From the NCBI RefSeq assembly GCF_917563885.1, contig NZ_CAKJTG010000001.1, positions 1-64,000 of the forward strand: DNA of 64,000 nucleotides, given 5' to 3'. Positions 17,094 through 26,030 of the stretch are shown piece after piece. The position numbers and the translations under genes are program-made. The notes below the pieces were generated by a model. The model saw nothing but the letters and a program-made list of their open reading frames with translations. It was not told the origin of the DNA and did not search any database. Source of the stretch: Pseudoneobacillus rhizosphaerae (GTDB taxonomy: Bacteria > Bacillota > Bacilli > Bacillales > Cytobacillaceae). Numbering within the stretch: position 1 is the stretch's first letter; every line of letters begins with the position of its first letter.

Positions 17094-17219
17094 ATTATTA
17101 TTATATCTGAAATTACAAAAAATATGCATATGTTAGGTTTTATTTATTAATAATGATATTCTTTAATGAAACTCATCCTTCATTGAATCTGAAGTTATGT
17201 AAGTAAAGGAAGATAAAGT

Positions 17220-19463
17220 ATGATAAAAAAAGTTGGAAATTTAATTAAAGAATGGCAAGATGCACTACAAGCAGAAATAAACCATCTACAGAAATATGGC
17301 AGTAGTAAATATGTACTGATGAATGGAAGATTACTTTCGGATAATGATATGTTTTCCTACTATTTTGAAACAACTCAGTCCATAAAAGTACCGATTGGTG
17401 CTAGCATCCGTATAGAATGGGGTTCAATGAAAATTAAGGGGAGGATTTTATCCTCTGAAGGTAAAAGTGTAATCGTGAGTTTAGAACAAAATATAGGCGA
17501 TTTACTATCAGAGGTACATCTTTTTCATGATCCATGGGAATTATTAGAGCAACTGATTGAAAGGCTAGATCATGTTAAGAAAAGTAAGGTTAAACGCTCT
17601 CGGATTAAAAGACTTATGAATCCAAACGAAGTAGCGAAGCATCCAACTAACAACATTAAATCAAATGTTCACGAGCTGATGCTCAGGTCTCAATATAACC
17701 CAGTAACCTTTGTTTGGGGACCTCCAGGTACAGGGAAAACGTATACTCTAGCCCGGGTGGCTGCTAATAAATATTTTAATCATAAAAGAATACTCGTTAT
17801 GGCCCATAGTAATCAGGCGATAGATGTATTAATGGCTGAGATTTCTGCTTTTATTAAAAAACAAGGACGTTTTAAAGAAGGAGAGATACTCCGTTTTGGT
17901 AGACAATCCAACAATCAATTATTCCAACACGCCTCGATTACATCACTTCAGCTGCTAGAAACCTTTCATCCCGATTTAGCCAAACAAAAGGAGCAATTAA
18001 TAGAAGAACGTCGGGGAGTGAAAGGGGATTTAAACCGTTCTTTTAGTAAACGGGACTCTGACCGCCTCCTCGAATTGGAGACGAAATTATCGAGTATTTT
18101 AGAAAAAACTCGCCAAAAAGAGGTTCAATTTCTTAAGGAAGCAAAAATAGTTGGCGTTACCATAGCGAAAGCGGCAAGTGAACAAGCCATATATGAGGAT
18201 GATTTTGATTTAGTCATTGTAGATGAGGTAAGCCAAGCTTATGTGCCTCAACTGGGTTTTGCAGCTAGCCTTTCTAAAAGAATCATCGTCTGTGGTGATT
18301 TCAAACAGCTGCCGCCCATTGCAGTGGGTAGAAATCCACTTATTGGTGAGTGGCTTAGGGAGGATATATTTCATAAAGCTGGAGTTACACACACATTTAA
18401 TAAAGGTGAGCTACATCCACATTTACTCTTATTAAAAGAACAACGTAGAATGCACCCTGATATTTCAGCGTTTACAAACAAGCATATTTATCAATCACTA
18501 GTATTTGATCATCCATCTGTAATAAAATCACGACAAGAAATAATATCAAAAAGTCCCTTTCCGAATCAAGCATCAGTATTGCTAGATGTCAGCAATTCGG
18601 GCGAAAATTGTATAAAAGAGCGATCATCGAATTCTAGAATTAATCCTTGGCAGTTATTAATATCCTTTCAGCTTCTTTATGAAGCGTTTTTAGGAGGGGC
18701 AAGGTCAATTGGATATATTACCCCTTATAGAGCCCAGTCAGTCCTTATGGAAAATTTATTAGAGGATATTTTTCAGAAGGAAAGGGCTGAAGCGGATATT
18801 ATTTCAGCAACCGTTCACCGTTTCCAGGGGAGTGAAAGGGATGTTATGATATTTGACACAGTTGATAGCTACCCAGAAAATCGTCCAGGCATGCTGTTAA
18901 TCGGTAATGATAGTGAACGATTAATCAACGTAGCGATTACAAGAACAAAAGGAAAATTTATTCAAGTTAGCGATGCAACATACGTCAGAAGCAAAATAAG
19001 TACAGGAAAAACAATAAGAAAATTAGTTGATCATCAACTCCATCACAGGCAAAAAATTGATCAACACGAAATTGGTAGCTGGATACAAAATCAACACCCC
19101 TATCTTAAATGGATACATGCACGAAAGCTCGAACAAGTTTTCACTGATATAACGAACGCAACAAACTCCATTGTGCTTTCATATCCGAGTTCGGAAGGGT
19201 TAAATCCAGAATGGTCAGAGTTATTAAATAAACGACCACAAGGTGTGGAGCTTTCGTTTGTTTCACCCGAAATGGATTCGAAGTTAAACGCAAATCATTG
19301 GGTTCCAGACTTAATACCATTTCCGTTTGTGTTGATTGATCAACGAATTTTGTGGTTAGGTCTTCCTTTAGAAGGTGCAAAAAGAGTAAAACCTCCGTAC
19401 GTTGCTGCGCGATTGCATTCTGAATCAGTGGGTCAATACATTTTTGCCCAGGTTCCGATTTAG
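17220..19463 (+). CDS. SF1 DNA/RNA helicase, UPF1/DNA2-like
   Basis: 747-aa superfamily 1B helicase. Walker A is GPPGTGKTYT (around residues 167-176), Walker B/DEAD-equivalent is VIVDEVSQ, motif III is CGDFKQLPPIA, motif IV is KEQRRMHPDISAFTN, motif V is ATVHRFQGSERDV and motif VI is LINVAITRTKG. About 160 N-terminal residues form a beta-rich domain, and the C-terminal ~130 aa resemble a phospholipase D-like fold (IVLSYPSSEG). ATG 17220 after AAAGGAAGATAAAGT. The substrate is unknown; cotranscription with mug (28-nt gap) suggests DNA repair or replication. Confidence 0.9.
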   Translation: MIKKVGNLIKEWQDALQAEINHLQKYGSSKYVLMNGRLLSDNDMFSYYFETTQSIKVPIGASIRIEWGSMKIKGRILSSEGKSVIVSLEQNIGDLLSEVHLFHDPWELLEQLIERLDHVKKSKVKRSRIKRLMNPNEVAKHPTNNIKSNVHELMLRSQYNPVTFVWGPPGTGKTYTLARVAANKYFNHKRILVMAHSNQAIDVLMAEISAFIKKQGRFKEGEILRFGRQSNNQLFQHASITSLQLLETFHPDLAKQKEQLIEERRGVKGDLNRSFSKRDSDRLLELETKLSSILEKTRQKEVQFLKEAKIVGVTIAKAASEQAIYEDDFDLVIVDEVSQAYVPQLGFAASLSKRIIVCGDFKQLPPIAVGRNPLIGEWLREDIFHKAGVTHTFNKGELHPHLLLLKEQRRMHPDISAFTNKHIYQSLVFDHPSVIKSRQEIISKSPFPNQASVLLDVSNSGENCIKERSSNSRINPWQLLISFQLLYEAFLGGARSIGYITPYRAQSVLMENLLEDIFQKERAEADIISATVHRFQGSERDVMIFDTVDSYPENRPGMLLIGNDSERLINVAITRTKGKFIQVSDATYVRSKISTGKTIRKLVDHQLHHRQKIDQHEIGSWIQNQHPYLKWIHARKLEQVFTDITNATNSIVLSYPSSEGLNPEWSELLNKRPQGVELSFVSPEMDSKLNANHWVPDLIPFPFVLIDQRILWLGLPLEGAKRVKPPYVAARLHSESVGQYIFAQVPI

Positions 19464-19491
19464 TAGTTTATATTTTAAGGAGTAAACGGTA

Positions 19492-19995
19492 ATGAAACCT
19501 ATACCAGATCATATAACAGAGAACTTAACTATTCTTTTCGTGGGCTTTAATCCAAGTATCCGTTCTTCAGAAACTGGACATCATTTTGCAAACCCCAATA
19601 ATCGATTTTGGAAGATTCTTCACGAATCAGGGTTAACACCTAAAAGGCTCGATACATCAGAGGATAATACTCTAGTTGATTTAGGATATGGACTTACAAA
19701 CATAGTGGCTAGACCTACGAAAACCGCTCTGGAGATTACAAAGGAAGAGTATATATCAGGTAAAGCTGAATTACGAAAAAAAATTGAGAAGTACAAACCG
19801 AAATATGTTTGTTTTGTCGGTAAAGGGGTTTATCAAGAATATAGTGGGAAAAAGGATGTACCTTGGGGAGTACAAGACGGTTCTGTTGTTGACGATACAA
19901 TTGATTTTGTCGCTCCTTCTTCAAGTGGTCTTGTAAGGATGAGATTGGATGAGATTGTTGACATATATCGAGAACTTGTTACTTTAATAAAATAA
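19492..19995 (+). CDS. mug: G/U mismatch-specific uracil-DNA glycosylase (Mug family)
   Basis: 167 aa. The Mug/TDG active-site motif normally reads GINPG; here it is GFNPS in LFVGFNPSIRSSETGHHFANP, followed by NNRFWKILHESGL. Ser-rich motif 2 is in VAPSSSGLVRM. The enzyme removes uracil or thymine opposite guanine. ATG 19492 after AAGGAGTAAACGGTA. It directly follows the helicase gene, consistent with a small DNA-repair operon. Confidence 0.92.
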   Translation: MKPIPDHITENLTILFVGFNPSIRSSETGHHFANPNNRFWKILHESGLTPKRLDTSEDNTLVDLGYGLTNIVARPTKTALEITKEEYISGKAELRKKIEKYKPKYVCFVGKGVYQEYSGKKDVPWGVQDGSVVDDTIDFVAPSSSGLVRMRLDEIVDIYRELVTLIK

Positions 19996-20136
19996 AAAGA
20001 TCGGTAATAAAATAGCAAATCAATGGAGGGATTCGTAAATGAGAATTCCTCTTTTTTATTATTGCCTTATTTGTATAGGTTTTGCTGTTTTTTTGTAACC
20101 TATTATAGAAGAAAATTAAAAATAGGAGCTGTTAAA

Positions 20137-20328
20137 ATGGGAGCTGTTGAGCGTAATGGCTATGTGTTCGAACCTGAGTTTAGTGTCATCAACCAAAAAG
20201 GGGCTATTCATGTATACCATGCTGGAGAATTTGTTGAAGAAATCCAGTTTGATTATATGGGAGATTTCCCGGAACCTGGCTATTTAGAGGAGTTAATTAA
20301 TACTTATTGTGAAAATCACCAAATTTAA
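20137..20328 (+). CDS. ybxH: YbxH-like small protein
   Basis: 63 aa beginning MGAVERNGYVFEPEFSV, followed by GAIHVYHAGEFVEEI. This resembles, from memory, the Bacillus YbxH family of unknown function. ATG 20137 is preceded by ATAGGAGC; the frame is open further upstream to 20023 but without SD support. It lies 30 nt before the Fpg-like gene. Confidence 0.7.
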   Translation: MGAVERNGYVFEPEFSVINQKGAIHVYHAGEFVEEIQFDYMGDFPEPGYLEELINTYCENHQI

Positions 20329-20358
20329 CTATTCCTTTCCAACTGGAGGTAGGTAACC

Positions 20359-21171
20359 ATGCCGGAACTACCTGAAATGGAGCATTACAAATTATTGCTT
20401 CTTCAAAAACTCCGAGGTAAAACTGTTTCCAATGTAGAGGTAAACCGGGAAAAGTCGATTAATGTTGTCCCTGAAGTTTTCCTCAACAATGTTAAAGGGC
20501 ATCAAATTATCAATATTGAAAGAAAAGCAAAGCATTTATTATTTTATTTAGACAACGGACATGTATTGTTATTGCACTTGATGTTAGGTGGATGGATGTT
20601 CTACGGAAAAGATGAGGATAAGCCAGATAGAACAATCCAAATTCAATTGTCCTTTGGAAACGAACATCTATATTTTATTGGCTTACGTCTTGGTTTTTTA
20701 CATATTTACAATTCAAAAGCTGATGTGGAGAAAGAATTAGCTGGTCTAGGTCCAGAGCCTTTAAGTCCTAATTTTACATTTACGGAGTTTATGGCTTTAA
20801 TCGAAAAAAGAAGAGGGCGGTTAAAAACTAAATTAGTAGATCAACAATTTCTATCGGGAATTGGAAACTGTTATTCAGATGAAATTTGCTTTCATGCAGG
20901 GACTATTCCGAAAAGGGAGTTAAACGAACTTTCATCAAGCGAGAACAAACAGCTATTTGAATCCATCCATCATGTTTTAAAGGATGCACTAAAACATGGT
21001 GGTTATATGGAGAATCCATTATTCAAAGGAGATACTCTTACAGGTGGCTATAATAACCTCTGCAAGGTTTATGACCGAGAGGGTGAGAGTTGTCTAAGAT
21101 GTGGTTCAAAAATAATAAAAGAAATGATTTCTTCGCGAAAAACGTTTTATTGTTTGAATTGCCAAAAATAA
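20359..21171 (+). CDS. Formamidopyrimidine-DNA glycosylase-like protein (Fpg/Nei family)
   Basis: 270 aa. N-terminal MPELPEME provides the catalytic Pro2 and Glu3; Lys in ERKAKHLLFYL matches the conserved beta-hairpin lysine. The helix-two-turn-helix is KTKLVDQQFLSGIGNCYSDEI, and the C-terminal zinc finger is CLRCG...YCLNCQ. It should excise oxidised purines with AP-lyase activity. It is divergent from typical Bacillus MutM, probably a second paralogue, and it is not next to polA. SD GGAGGTAGG. Confidence 0.88.
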   Translation: MPELPEMEHYKLLLLQKLRGKTVSNVEVNREKSINVVPEVFLNNVKGHQIINIERKAKHLLFYLDNGHVLLLHLMLGGWMFYGKDEDKPDRTIQIQLSFGNEHLYFIGLRLGFLHIYNSKADVEKELAGLGPEPLSPNFTFTEFMALIEKRRGRLKTKLVDQQFLSGIGNCYSDEICFHAGTIPKRELNELSSSENKQLFESIHHVLKDALKHGGYMENPLFKGDTLTGGYNNLCKVYDREGESCLRCGSKIIKEMISSRKTFYCLNCQK

Positions 21172-21179
21172 AGTGTAAT

Positions 21180-21216
21180 CCGACAGTTGTGTTTTTACCA
21201 CTGTCGGTTTTTTCAT
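21180..21216 (+). terminator. Intrinsic terminator after the Fpg-like gene
   Basis: CCGACAGT pairs with ACTGTCGG, followed by TTTTTT. Confidence 0.85.
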
Positions 21217-21334
21217 TTATATAAAAATAATTAGGTTTGTTGCTCGCTATTTATCATATTTTGCTATTTTGTCATAAAAAAACAAAACTCATTGTTTCTA
21301 AATTAGCACCAATGTTATATACTAAATATATAAT

Positions 21335-21391
21335 AAGTATAACACAATTAGAGTGAATGCAAAGAAGTATAGCATTATTGCGTTAAGTATA
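21335..21391 (+). repeat. Three AAGTATA repeats upstream of ccpN
   Basis: AAGTATA occurs at 21335, 21365 and 21385, with start-to-start distances of 30 and 20 nt, close to whole helical turns. The last copy touches the ccpN SD. This could be an autoregulatory operator; function is inferred only from placement. Confidence 0.4.
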
Positions 21392-21405
21392 AGGTGGTGA
21401 TTCCT

Positions 21406-22035
21406 ATTAAACTAACAAAACGTCAAGAAGAAATCCTTGAAATAGTCAAAGCAGCGGGACCAATCACAGGGAAGGATATCGCACAGAAACTATCCTTAAC
21501 TCGTGCAACTCTTCGGCCGGATTTAACGATTTTGACGATGTCGGGAAATTTAGAGGCTAGACCGCGGGTTGGTTATTTTTTGAATGAAGATACTGAAATG
21601 AATTTAAAAGTAGCGAAGTTTTCAAAGCAAATTGTAAAGGATTACAAAGCGCATCCAATTGTCATCCAAAAGTCTGCATCGGTTTACGATGGGATTGTTC
21701 AAATCTTTCTTGAGGATGTCGGAACATTATATGCTGTGGATCAAAATGGGCATTTGGCTGGCGTAATCTCTAGAAAGGATTTACTCAGAGCAGCGATTGG
21801 AAACAAAAACTTGGACGATTTACCAGTTAGCGTGATTATGACACGGATGCCAAACATAGTCACAATCAAACAAGAAGATACTTTGATGGATGCTGCGAAG
21901 AAGCTTATTCAAAACCGTATTGATTCATTACCCGTTGTCCGAGAAATTGATTCAGATTCTCATACATATGAGGTAATTGGGCGAATAACAAAAACAACAA
22001 TTACAAAAGCATTTCTTGAAATGATCGAACGATAA
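21406..22035 (+). CDS. ccpN: CcpN-type transcriptional repressor (HTH + CBS domains)
   Basis: About 210 aa. The N-terminal winged HTH has KRQEEILEIVKAAGPITG and LTRATLRPDLTILTMSG. Two CBS domains follow (DVGTLYAVDQNGHLAGVIS and NRIDSLPVVRE). In B. subtilis CcpN represses gluconeogenic genes (gapB, pckA) when ATP is high. Start: the GTG codons at 21394/21397 lie inside the SD AAGGTGGTGA (21391-21400). The ATT at 21406 is at the correct distance, so a rare ATT start is proposed; the GTG at 21394 is the conventional alternative. It heads a ccpN-yqfL-ppdK operon. Confidence 0.92.
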   Translation: MKLTKRQEEILEIVKAAGPITGKDIAQKLSLTRATLRPDLTILTMSGNLEARPRVGYFLNEDTEMNLKVAKFSKQIVKDYKAHPIVIQKSASVYDGIVQIFLEDVGTLYAVDQNGHLAGVISRKDLLRAAIGNKNLDDLPVSVIMTRMPNIVTIKQEDTLMDAAKKLIQNRIDSLPVVREIDSDSHTYEVIGRITKTTITKAFLEMIER

Positions 22036-22059
22036 TCGTATATAGGAAGTGAGAACAAT

Positions 22060-22872
22060 TTGAATTCAAAAGAAGTTGTTTATGTCGTATCTGATTCTGT
22101 TGGTGAAACAGCAGAGTTTGTTGTTAAAGCTGTAGCAAGTCAATTTAATGGGGGCCACGTAGATATTCGCCGTAGTTCTTATGTTGAAGATACAGAGGAT
22201 ATTGAGGATGTTATTTTGCTTTCCAAGCAAACAAATTCGATTATTGCTTATACAGTCGTCATCCCAGTGCTAAAGGAATATCTTGATCGGCGTGCAAAAG
22301 AAGAAGGAATTATTGCTGTTGATTTAATGAACCCATTAATTGAAGCATTCACAAATAAGTTCAACAAGCTACCAAATCGTCAGCCTGGAATGATGAGAAA
22401 ACTTGATGAAGATTATTTTAGAAAAATTGAAGCCATTGAATTCGCTGTGAAATATGATGATGGTCGTGATCCACGTGGGATACCGCGTGCAGATATCGTA
22501 TTAATCGGGGTTTCGAGGACATCTAAAACTCCTCTTTCAATGTACTTAGCGCATAAAAGGCTAAAAGTAGCAAATGTTCCGCTTGTTCCTGAGGTACCAG
22601 CACCAGATGAGTTGTTTGAAGTTCCTAGAAATAAATGTGTAGGCTTAATTATTTCTCCAGATAAATTGAATGATATTCGAAAGGAACGACTAAAAGCCCT
22701 AGGATTAACTTCTCAAGCGAATTATGCCAGCTTTGAACGAATTTTAGAAGAGCTTGATTACGCTGAGAAAATTATGAAACGAGTTGGTTGTCCCATCATC
22801 AATGTTTCGAACAAAGCAATAGAAGAAACAGCCAATTTAATTATGGATTACTTAAAAAGTGAGAGGAGCTAA
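22060..22872 (+). CDS. yqfL: Pyruvate,phosphate dikinase regulatory protein (YqfL/PDRP)
   Basis: 270-aa DUF299 bifunctional kinase/pyrophosphorylase. The N-terminus has [15 protein letters not shown], and the P-loop is [11 protein letters not shown] (around residues 149-159). It reversibly phosphorylates the Thr beside the catalytic His of its partner. Here the partner PpdK is encoded 3 nt downstream, so the target is pyruvate,phosphate dikinase rather than PEP synthase. TTG start after GGAAGTGAG. Second gene of the ccpN operon. Confidence 0.95.
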   Translation: MNSKEVVYVVSDSVGETAEFVVKAVASQFNGGHVDIRRSSYVEDTEDIEDVILLSKQTNSIIAYTVVIPVLKEYLDRRAKEEGIIAVDLMNPLIEAFTNKFNKLPNRQPGMMRKLDEDYFRKIEAIEFAVKYDDGRDPRGIPRADIVLIGVSRTSKTPLSMYLAHKRLKVANVPLVPEVPAPDELFEVPRNKCVGLIISPDKLNDIRKERLKALGLTSQANYASFERILEELDYAEKIMKRVGCPIINVSNKAIEETANLIMDYLKSERS

Positions 22873-22875
22873 TCA

Positions 22876-25548
22876 ATGAGTAAATTTGTTTATTTATTTA
22901 ATGAAGGCCATAGTGGAATGAAGGAAATTTTAGGTGGTAAAGGAGCTAATCTAGCCGAAATGACGAATATCGGCTTACCAGTTCCTTTTGGTTTTACCAT
23001 TTCAACACAAGCTTGTAATGCTTATTATGAAGCAAATAAACAAATTCCAAACGAAGTGACTGCTCAAGTTTTAGAAGCTCTTCTTATTTTAGAGGGAACA
23101 ACAGGAAAACAATTCGGCAATCCTGCAAATCCTTTATTAGTATCTGTTCGTTCAGGTTCAGTGTTTTCAATGCCGGGTATGATGGATACCGTGTTAAATC
23201 TTGGTATGAATGATGAAACAGTAGAAGGAGTAGCAAAATTAACTAATAATCCCCGTTTTGCTTATGATTCTTATCGCCGTTTCATTCAAATGTTTTGTAA
23301 TGTTGTCCTAGATATTAATGTATTCTTCTTCGAACAATTTTTAGAAGAAGTAAGAGAACAAAAAGGATATTCCTCAGACCCAGAAATGACTGCTGAAGAT
23401 TGGCAAGAAGTTATTAAAGGCTATAAGGGAATCGTTAAAAAACATACACGTAAGGATTTTCCGCAGGATCCAAAGGAGCAATTATTTTTATCCATAAATG
23501 CGGTGTTTAATTCTTGGAATAACCAACGGGCAATTGTGTATCGACGCCTCAATAAAATTCCAGACCATCTTGGTACAGCAGTTAACATACAGAGCATGGT
23601 ATTTGGAAATATGGGCAATGATTCAGGGACAGGTGTGGCTTTTACACGTAACCCATCTACAGGAGAGCATCTTTTGTACGGAGAATACTTAATTAATGCT
23701 CAAGGAGAAGATGTCGTTGCAGGTATACGTACTCCCCAACCAATTCGAACACTTAAGGATGAAATGCCTGAAGTCTTTCAACAATTTGTAGAAACAAGTA
23801 AGCGCTTAGAACAGCATTATCAAGATATGCAGGATATTGAATTTACCGTAGAACGTGGAGAACTATTTATTTTGCAAACAAGGACTGGAAAGCGAACTGC
23901 TCAAGCAGCGATTCGCATCGCTGTTGAAATGGTTGAAGAAGGCATCATTGATAAAAGGACTGCTCTTTTACGCGTTGACCCAGATCAACTAAACCAACTT
24001 TTACACAGTCGAATTGACGAATCTTATAAACGCACCGTCTTAGCAAAAGGTTTACCAGCATCTCCGGGGGCGGCAACAGGTTCAGTCGTATTTGATGCGG
24101 ATGAAGCGGAAAGCTTAACAAATGAAGGTAAAAAGGTTATTCTAGTTCGTCCAGAAACGACACCTGATGATATTCACGGAATTGTTTCAGCTCAAGCTGT
24201 TGTCACGAGTCGTGGTGGAATGACAAGCCATGCTGCTGTTGTTGCTAGAGGAATGGGTAAAGCATGTATTTGTGGTTGTGAAGCTTTGAAAATTGATCTA
24301 AGAACAAAGCAATTCTCGATTGGTGATACAGTTGTAAAATATGGTGATATCATCACAATCGATGGTGCTACAGGCGAGATAATGTTAGGTGAAATCCCGA
24401 TGATAGAGCCTGAATTATCAGATGAATTCCAATTATTATTGGGATGGGCAGACCAAGAGCGCAAGCTAGGGGTTCGTGCGAATGCCGATAATCCAGAAGA
24501 TGCGAAGAAAGCTTTCGAATTTGGGGCAGCTGGTATTGGATTATGCCGTACGGAGCATATGTTTATGGATTTAAAGAGAATACCAATTGTACAAAGTATG
24601 ATTTTAGCAGAAAGCTATGAAGAACGGAAGGAAGCACTCGCAAAACTATTACCTATGCAGCAAGGGGATTTTGAAGGCATTTTTGAAGCCATGAAAGGCT
24701 ATCCCGTAACTATCCGTTTATTAGATCCACCACTACATGAGTTTTTACCTAATAAGGAAGAGCTTCTTGTTGAAGTTACGAAGCTACAAATCTTACAACC
24801 TGAATCAAAAGAGTTAAGAGAAAAAGAGCTTCTTCTTAAAAAGGTCCGTCAGTTAGACGAGACGAATCCTATGTTAGGACATCGTGGCTGTCGTTTAGGA
24901 ATGATTCACCCTGAAATATATGAAATGCAAGCAAAAGCCATTTTCTATGCAGTAGCGAATCTTGCAGATAAAGGCGTAGCTGTTAAGCCTGAAATTATGA
25001 TTCCGCTTGTTGGCCATGTAACTGAATTAAAGGAAATGCGTCAGCTTGTCATTGGAGCAGCCGTAAAAGTAAAAGAAGAAACAGGGAAAGACTTTGATTA
25101 TCTAATTGGGACGATGATTGAAATTCCTCGTGCGGCTTTAACAGCTGACCAAATTGCAGAAGAAGCTGACTTTTTCTCCTTTGGGACGAATGATTTAACC
25201 CAAACGACATTTGGTTATAGCCGTGATGATGCTGAAGGAAAATTTTTACAAACATATATAGAAAACAAGGTACTTCCTGAAAATCCATTTGCGGTTCTTG
25301 ATCAGGAAGGTGTAGGGAAACTTGTGGAAATGGGTGTTAAATTAGGACGTGAAACGAAACCAGAGCTAAAAACAGGTATTTGTGGGGAGCATGGGGGAGA
25401 AAAAAGCTCGATTGAATTCTGTTACAAAACAGGCTTGGATTATGTGAGCTGTTCACCTTATCGTGTCCCACTAGCACGTTTAGCTGCTGCCCAAGCAACA
25501 ATCAAGTTTGATACAACCGAGGTTAGGAATTTAACTGAAGTAAAATAA
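22876..25548 (+). CDS. ppdK: Pyruvate, phosphate dikinase
   Basis: 890 aa; interconverts pyruvate + ATP + Pi with PEP + AMP + PPi. N-terminal ATP-grasp domain starts FNEGHSGMKEILGGKGANLAEM. The phosphohistidine domain has GGMTSHAAVVARGMG with catalytic His452 and the regulatory Thr450, the target of YqfL. The C-terminal TIM barrel has GIGLCRTEHMF, FFSFGTNDLTQ and the catalytic Cys near SCSPYRVPLARLAAAQA. Full length. ATG after GAGAGGAGC, 3 nt from the yqfL stop. Gluconeogenic role, fitting the CcpN context. Confidence 0.97.
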   Translation: MSKFVYLFNEGHSGMKEILGGKGANLAEMTNIGLPVPFGFTISTQACNAYYEANKQIPNEVTAQVLEALLILEGTTGKQFGNPANPLLVSVRSGSVFSMPGMMDTVLNLGMNDETVEGVAKLTNNPRFAYDSYRRFIQMFCNVVLDINVFFFEQFLEEVREQKGYSSDPEMTAEDWQEVIKGYKGIVKKHTRKDFPQDPKEQLFLSINAVFNSWNNQRAIVYRRLNKIPDHLGTAVNIQSMVFGNMGNDSGTGVAFTRNPSTGEHLLYGEYLINAQGEDVVAGIRTPQPIRTLKDEMPEVFQQFVETSKRLEQHYQDMQDIEFTVERGELFILQTRTGKRTAQAAIRIAVEMVEEGIIDKRTALLRVDPDQLNQLLHSRIDESYKRTVLAKGLPASPGAATGSVVFDADEAESLTNEGKKVILVRPETTPDDIHGIVSAQAVVTSRGGMTSHAAVVARGMGKACICGCEALKIDLRTKQFSIGDTVVKYGDIITIDGATGEIMLGEIPMIEPELSDEFQLLLGWADQERKLGVRANADNPEDAKKAFEFGAAGIGLCRTEHMFMDLKRIPIVQSMILAESYEERKEALAKLLPMQQGDFEGIFEAMKGYPVTIRLLDPPLHEFLPNKEELLVEVTKLQILQPESKELREKELLLKKVRQLDETNPMLGHRGCRLGMIHPEIYEMQAKAIFYAVANLADKGVAVKPEIMIPLVGHVTELKEMRQLVIGAAVKVKEETGKDFDYLIGTMIEIPRAALTADQIAEEADFFSFGTNDLTQTTFGYSRDDAEGKFLQTYIENKVLPENPFAVLDQEGVGKLVEMGVKLGRETKPELKTGICGEHGGEKSSIEFCYKTGLDYVSCSPYRVPLARLAAAQATIKFDTTEVRNLTEVK

Positions 25549-25563
25549 TTGATTTGACTGAAG

Positions 25564-25597
25564 ACATGGTTGCGAAATATACAACCATGTTTTTTTT
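25564..25597 (+). terminator. Terminator after ppdK
   Basis: ACATGGTTG pairs with CAACCATGT, followed by eight T. Confidence 0.85.
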
Positions 25598-25639
25598 ATG
25601 CTTTTTTCTTAATGATTGTTGTTTTTATATAATAACCAG

Positions 25640-25780
25640 CCGATTTCGGCTCATTATGCTTGAATGATTGAATGGGCCAATTCCGTTTCACTGATTTTTT
25701 TCCTAAAACGGATATCAACGGACCTTTCAATTTGGCCTTTAATGTCCAAATAGCCACTGATTCCGGATCACTTTGTCTAC
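25640..25780. repeat. Structured intergenic element with nested inverted and direct repeats
   Basis: In the 430-nt gap between ppdK and preT, GGCCAA (25675) pairs with TTGGCC (25732). CCGTTT (25683) can pair with either of two AACGGA copies (25707 and 25717). CACTGATT recurs at 25689 and 25755. No ORF is seen. It looks like a degenerate non-coding repeat; the rest of the gap shows no gene. Confidence 0.4.
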
Positions 25781-26030
25781 CTATCTAAAATTCTAATTAA
25801 AGAGTAAACAAAATAGTGAAAGCAATAAAGTTTACGAAAAGAGTCCTTATTTTTCTTTGACTAGTTAAAAAGGATATGAATTTAATTTAAATGAAAGATT
25901 CTGAAAGAAGTACAAGAATAAAGTCTAGTCCTTTGTCGTATTTATGTTATGAGAGCGTAATTTATTGATTTTATACATTACGAATCGTTATTCTGACCTT
26001 AAAAGTTACTCAGAGAGGGAGGCTATTTCA

